This document shows, in pieces, positions 11,576-15,138 of a stretch of DNA of 15,138 nt. Where the stretch lies: assembly GCA_044508215.1 (NCBI GenBank), contig JBIQID010000073.1:1-15138 (forward strand). The letters are read 5' to 3'. Each line of letters begins with the position of its first letter. The first letter of the stretch is position 1. Source of the DNA: JAEZFI01 sp044508215. Lineage in GTDB: Bacteria; Actinomycetota; Acidimicrobiia; Acidimicrobiales; Microtrichaceae. The position numbers were made by a program, and so were the translations under genes. The notes beneath the pieces were generated by a model that saw only the letters and a program-made list of their open reading frames with translations, was not told the origin of the DNA and did no database searches.

Positions 11576-14148
11576 GGCACCTCTCCTGCGAAGTTGGTCC
11601 AGGCGGCGAGGGCGACTCGTCCCTGCGGACCAGCTTCCAGCACGGCCGAGCGGCTCCCCGGCGGCAGCGCGACCTGACGGAACTGCGCTCGGTCCGACAC
11701 CTCCACGACCTCCGACCAGCTACCGGCCCTCACCGTGAGCACGGCCCGCTCGCCGAAGCGGGGCTGCAGGTGGAGGTGCAGCACGGGGCGGCCGGCGCCC
11801 AGCTCGCCGCCCTGCCACTCGAGCGTGGCGCTGCTCCCTGGCGCCACGACGGCCAGCGGGCTGCCGTCGGGGCCGATCGCTTCGCTCCCCGCCGGCGTGA
11901 GGCGGACCCGCTGGTCGTCGGCGCGGACGTGCTCGACCAGCGACAGCAGCTCGAGGAACCTGTCCGCCATCGCAGCCACGGTGAAGCGCTCGAGGAACCG
12001 CTTGCGTCCCTCCACCGCCAGCCGGTGCCTGAGGTCGGCGTCCAGAGCGAGCGTGAGGATCGCCTCGGCGAGGGCGTCCGCGTCGCCGGGCGCCACCAGC
12101 ACGCCGCCGCCGTCCTCGAGCACCTCGACGGCCGCGCCTGCTCGCGCTGCCACGACGGGGCGTGCCGCTGCCATCGCCTCCAGGTAGATGAGGCCGAACG
12201 ACTCGAACCGCGAGGGCGCCACGAACACGTCGCACCGCTCGTACGCGGCGACCAGCTCGTCGTCGTCGACCTCGCCGCGGAACTGGATGCGGTCCAGCCA
12301 CGGAGCGCCACGGTGCTGCTCGAGGAACTCCTGCAGGTAGGGCACGCCGTGCTCGCCGGGCAGGTCGTCCTTCCCGATGAGCTCCATCGTCAGGTTGGGT
12401 GACGACTCCATCAGCCGCGGGACAGCGCCCAGCAGGGCGTCGATGCCCTTGCGCTTCTCGTAGCGGCCCACGAACAGCACGTGGCAGCCGTCGCCCGGGG
12501 GCTTCGGCGCGGCGTCGGGGAAACGGTCCTCCGTGCCCAGGTGGCCCACGAACCGGCGGGGTGCGGGGATCGCCACACCGCTGGTCTCTTGCACCTCGTC
12601 GAGGATCGCCCGGCTGATGGCATGGATGCCGGTGGCGGTCCGGAGGGAGTGCGCTTCGAGGTCCACGAGGGGACCACCGAGCCGCTCCATGAAGTCGGGG
12701 TCGCCCAGCCACTCGGGGCGGGTGCGCAGGGTGATGGCCAGCGTCGTCACGAGGGCGACGAGGTTCGGCGTGGCGGTGCGGGCGGGCACCCCGGCCGACT
12801 CCACGTCCCACATCGCGCTGTAGACCGCGTCGAGCCGGTCGAAGCGGGCGGTGTCCTCCACGTCCTTCGCCACACGCGACGCGTTCGCCCAGATGCCGGG
12901 CGGCACCGGTGGCAGCTCCGGTGGCGGCGCGTCGACGCCGTCCTTCACCAGGCGGTGGACCCAGACCCCGTCCTCGAAGTCCATCGTGTCGTGGGAGGTG
13001 CCGGTGGTGATGATGCGCACCTCGTGGCCGCGCCGGCCCAGCTCACGTCCGAGGTCGAGCATGTAGCGGCCGATGCCGCCGATCGGATCCGGCGGGAGCG
13101 TCTGGGTGAGGAAGGCCACCCGGAACCGGCGATCGGGCGCGGGGATCACCGGGAACTGCAGGAAGGGCTCGGCGTGGTGGGCGAGCGCTTCGGCGTCGTA
13201 GAGGGCGACGCGACCTCGCTCCCCCGCCGCGATGCCGTCGGTCCAGCCGCGCTCGATCGTCGCCAGCGCCTCGGCGAGGTCGTCGGGTTCGATCCGACCC
13301 AGGTCGTCCCAGTGGCGGAGGTCGTCGGTGTGCATCTCGCTGAACGCGGCGTTGTCGGCGAAGATCGTCGCCGCGCTCTCGTACCGGCCGCCGTTGACCA
13401 TCGAGAAGTAGATCTTGTTCTTGATGACCGGATACCGGTTCAGGAGGATCCGGTCCTTGCCGCGCAGCGAGCTGGCGAGGAACTTGTGGTGGATCGCCCC
13501 GCGCGGGTGCTGGCGGAGGCGCCACCCCTCCTCCACCAGACGGGCGCAGACGTCCACCTCGTCGAGGTAGTACTCGTACTCCTCGTCGAACCCGCCCACC
13601 TCGATGAGCGGCGTCCGCCACCACAGCGCGTTTCCGCCCGGCACGTAGGGGAAGCGCTCGGCGCCGGGGAAGCACATGTCGTCCATGGGGACGGTGTGGT
13701 CGTAGCGGGCGTTGCCCAGGCGGTCCGCCGAGTTGAAGTGGCACTGCAGCGCGTAGCCCGTGTGCCCGATCACGAGGCCACCCGACGCAGCGACGGTGGA
13801 GAGGTCGTGGAGCGACACGAGGTCGTCGAGCCACTGCGGTTCGGGGATCGCGTCGTCGTCGATGAACGCCACGAGGTCGGTGGCCGCGCTGGCGATGCCG
13901 ATGTTCCGCGACCTGGAGAGGTTCGCCTCGGGGCAGTGCCGCACCTTGATGGCGCCCTCGAACTCGGCGAGGACCTCCGGGGTGTGGTCGGTGGACGGCC
14001 CGTCCACCACGATCACCTCGAACGTCGGGTAGCGGATGTGCCGCAGGCTGCGCAGGGTCGCCCGGAGGCTGTCCGCCCGGTCCAGGGTGTTGATGACGAC
14101 GGAGACCGGCGGACGCTCGGACCCGGCGGGAGGCAGTGGGTCCCTCAT
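11572..14148 (-). CDS. Bifunctional glycosyltransferase: GT2 domain fused to GT4 domain, with C-terminal extension
   Basis: 858 residues with two catalytic modules. Residues 14-235 are a GT-A fold GT2 transferase: VSVVINTLDRADSL (15-28), the metal-binding DDD at 97-99 (FIDDDA), and GGFDEEYEYYLDEVDVCARL (185-204). Residues 341-735 are a GT-B fold GT4 transferase: GGIGRYMLDLG (357-367), VGRYEKRKG (560-568) and the E-x7-E pair E649-E657. The last 110 residues or so (745-858) alternate hydrophobic and polar residues and look like a beta-rich accessory domain I cannot name. Two linkages by one polypeptide suggest successive sugar additions in glycan assembly. No membrane segment is seen. ATG 14148 follows the upstream stop by 4 nt and overlaps the downstream GTG by 4 nt, so it is mid-operon. 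Confidence 0.9.
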   Translation of the reverse strand: MRDPLPPAGSERPPVSVVINTLDRADSLRATLRSLRHIRYPTFEVIVVDGPSTDHTPEVLAEFEGAIKVRHCPEANLSRSRNIGIASAATDLVAFIDDDAIPEPQWLDDLVSLHDLSTVAASGGLVIGHTGYALQCHFNSADRLGNARYDHTVPMDDMCFPGAERFPYVPGGNALWWRTPLIEVGGFDEEYEYYLDEVDVCARLVEEGWRLRQHPRGAIHHKFLASSLRGKDRILLNRYPVIKNKIYFSMVNGGRYESAATIFADNAAFSEMHTDDLRHWDDLGRIEPDDLAEALATIERGWTDGIAAGERGRVALYDAEALAHHAEPFLQFPVIPAPDRRFRVAFLTQTLPPDPIGGIGRYMLDLGRELGRRGHEVRIITTGTSHDTMDFEDGVWVHRLVKDGVDAPPPELPPVPPGIWANASRVAKDVEDTARFDRLDAVYSAMWDVESAGVPARTATPNLVALVTTLAITLRTRPEWLGDPDFMERLGGPLVDLEAHSLRTATGIHAISRAILDEVQETSGVAIPAPRRFVGHLGTEDRFPDAAPKPPGDGCHVLFVGRYEKRKGIDALLGAVPRLMESSPNLTMELIGKDDLPGEHGVPYLQEFLEQHRGAPWLDRIQFRGEVDDDELVAAYERCDVFVAPSRFESFGLIYLEAMAAARPVVAARAGAAVEVLEDGGGVLVAPGDADALAEAILTLALDADLRHRLAVEGRKRFLERFTVAAMADRFLELLSLVEHVRADDQRVRLTPAGSEAIGPDGSPLAVVAPGSSATLEWQGGELGAGRPVLHLHLQPRFGERAVLTVRAGSWSEVVEVSDRAQFRQVALPPGSRSAVLEAGPQGRVALAAWTNFAGEVP

Positions 14149-14152
14149 CCTG

Positions 14153-15138
14153 CTACGCCGGCCGGCGGGCCGAGATCTGCAGCTCCGGGCACACGTCGTT
14201 CATCCGGCCTTCCGCCTCGACGGTGACGTCGACGAGGCCGGCCTCGGTGAGGATCCGTCCGAGGGACTCGGCGTTGAAGAGGCTGTGGTGGAAGTCGCCC
14301 TCGTACTCCTGGCCGCCGTACACGATGCTCTGGAAGGTCTCCTCCGGGACCGAGCCTTCTGAGTACTGGGCGATGAGCGACTTCCCGTCGGGGACCACCG
14401 CGCGCAGCTCGCCGCCCGGCTGCAGCAGATCCACCCAGTACGGGAGCAGGCGGCGGATCAGGAGCTCGCGGGGGAAGTGCTCGAGCAGGTGGGCGCTGAA
14501 GATCTCGCGCACCTGACCTGGCTCGAACGGAAGCGAGTCGACCGGGGCCACGACGTCCACCCCGGGAAGCCCCCGTGCGTCGACGTTGATGTAGCCGTCC
14601 ATCGGGAGGTGGCCGCACCCCAGGTTCAGCCGGACCTCGCCGGCAGCGAGGGCCTTCGACACCTTCTCCTCGTCGACGACCCGGGGCTCCTCCGACTCCT
14701 GGTGGAACGCGGTGCCGTGCTTTCCGTACCGCAGCTCGAGGAGGGTCTCGGTGCGGATCAGCTCGATGCGCTCCCAGCTCTCGCGGATGCCGGCGGCCAG
14801 GTTCTCGAGCTGCTGCGGGTGGACCTCGGTGCGGAACTCCTCCAGCCAGGTGAGCCGGTCGTCGAGCGCCTTCCGCTCCCGCTGCAGCGTGCGGAGCGTG
14901 CCGGCCGTGGAGGAGATCGTGTTGAGGAACTTGGGCATGTGCGCCTCGATCGCAGCGAGGCGCACCGACAGCTCGGCCACGTTCGCCTGCGTGCCCTGCA
15001 ACGCCGGCACGATGTCATGGATCGCGCGGTCGTGGTGGTCGACGGCCAGGCCACGGTTGCGCAGCGTCATCAGGCCCGGCGCCAACCGGCGCAGCACCTT
15101 CCCGGCCAGCGACCGCAGCCGGGCCTTCGCGCTCGTGG
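14153..15138 (-). CDS. Coiled-coil plus SAM-dependent methyltransferase (5' end beyond window)
   Basis: The C-terminal half is a class I methyltransferase. Counting from an internal GTG at 15097, motif I is VRLNLGCGHLPMDGYINVD (155-173), followed by PVDSLPFEPGQVREIFSAHLLEHF (185-208) and LLQPGGELRAVVPD (224-237). The N-terminal part (about 35-120) is rich in charged residues and Leu with heptad-like spacing, probably a coiled coil that positions the enzyme. The likely role is methylating a sugar of the glycan built by the neighbouring transferases; the substrate is unknown. The reading frame has no stop between 15097 and the window edge, and its 13 extra codons look like coding sequence (basic, amphipathic), so the true start probably lies outside. 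GTG 15097 remains a possible start. The stop is 4 nt before the GT2-GT4 gene. Confidence 0.82.
   Translation of the reverse strand, partial: TSAKARLRSLAGKVLRRLAPGLMTLRNRGLAVDHHDRAIHDIVPALQGTQANVAELSVRLAAIEAHMPKFLNTISSTAGTLRTLQRERKALDDRLTWLEEFRTEVHPQQLENLAAGIRESWERIELIRTETLLELRYGKHGTAFHQESEEPRVVDEEKVSKALAAGEVRLNLGCGHLPMDGYINVDARGLPGVDVVAPVDSLPFEPGQVREIFSAHLLEHFPRELLIRRLLPYWVDLLQPGGELRAVVPDGKSLIAQYSEGSVPEETFQSIVYGGQEYEGDFHHSLFNAESLGRILTEAGLVDVTVEAEGRMNDVCPELQISARRPA

Noticed and set aside
12481..14226. 581-codon + strand open frame
   Set aside because: Antisense to the GT2-GT4 gene, which has two sets of family motifs; this frame is low-complexity Val/Arg/Gly/Asp/Glu sequence.
1..15138. Mobile element, prophage or defence island
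   Set aside because: No transposase, integrase, phage structural or nuclease-defence genes are visible, and base composition looks even throughout; the genes are mostly metabolic and glycan-related.

Overview
The window is about 15.1 kb of very GC-rich, densely coded DNA with no tRNA, rRNA, phage or transposase genes that I can see. Gene content (RNB ribonuclease with a DLDQ motif, LpdA-like flavoprotein, fused biotin carboxylase/BCCP subunit), frequent GTG starts, 4-bp GTGA overlaps, and start codons sitting 6-8 nt after a TANNNT box with no leader all suggest an actinobacterium. Acidimicrobiia is a plausible class, but that is inference.

Left part (1-4.7 kb, + strand except birA): pabB and pabC form a two-gene unit for p-aminobenzoate (folate) synthesis. 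They converge on birA (- strand), a biotin protein ligase without a DNA-binding domain. birA diverges, with only 16 bp between start codons, from a 589-residue acyl-CoA carboxylase alpha subunit (biotin carboxylase plus BCCP). The ligase therefore sits next to a gene for its own substrate. The carboxyltransferase subunit is not in the window.

Middle part (4.7-8.5 kb, - strand): an RNB-family ribonuclease, an LpdA-like flavoprotein that has lost one of the two redox cysteines, and a 109-residue coiled-coil protein, each with its own likely promoter. Two non-coding stretches here carry structure that the genes do not explain. At 6374-6586 there are three tandem 71-bp units holding six copies of a perfect 13-bp palindrome, spaced 38/33/38/33/38 bp. 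At 8396-8439 there are two tandem imperfect palindromes of a different sequence. In both cases the nearest palindrome is centred about 43 bp upstream of the predicted transcript start of the next gene.

Right part (8.5-15.1 kb, - strand): a tightly packed surface-glycan operon running from the right edge leftward. It encodes a coiled-coil plus SAM methyltransferase (open at the edge), a GT2-GT4 fusion glycosyltransferase with an extra C-terminal domain, a second GT4 glycosyltransferase, dTDP-glucose 4,6-dehydratase and dTDP-4-dehydrorhamnose reductase. Together they suggest synthesis of dTDP-rhamnose and assembly and methylation of a rhamnose-containing glycan. The rmlA and rmlC steps are not encoded here.
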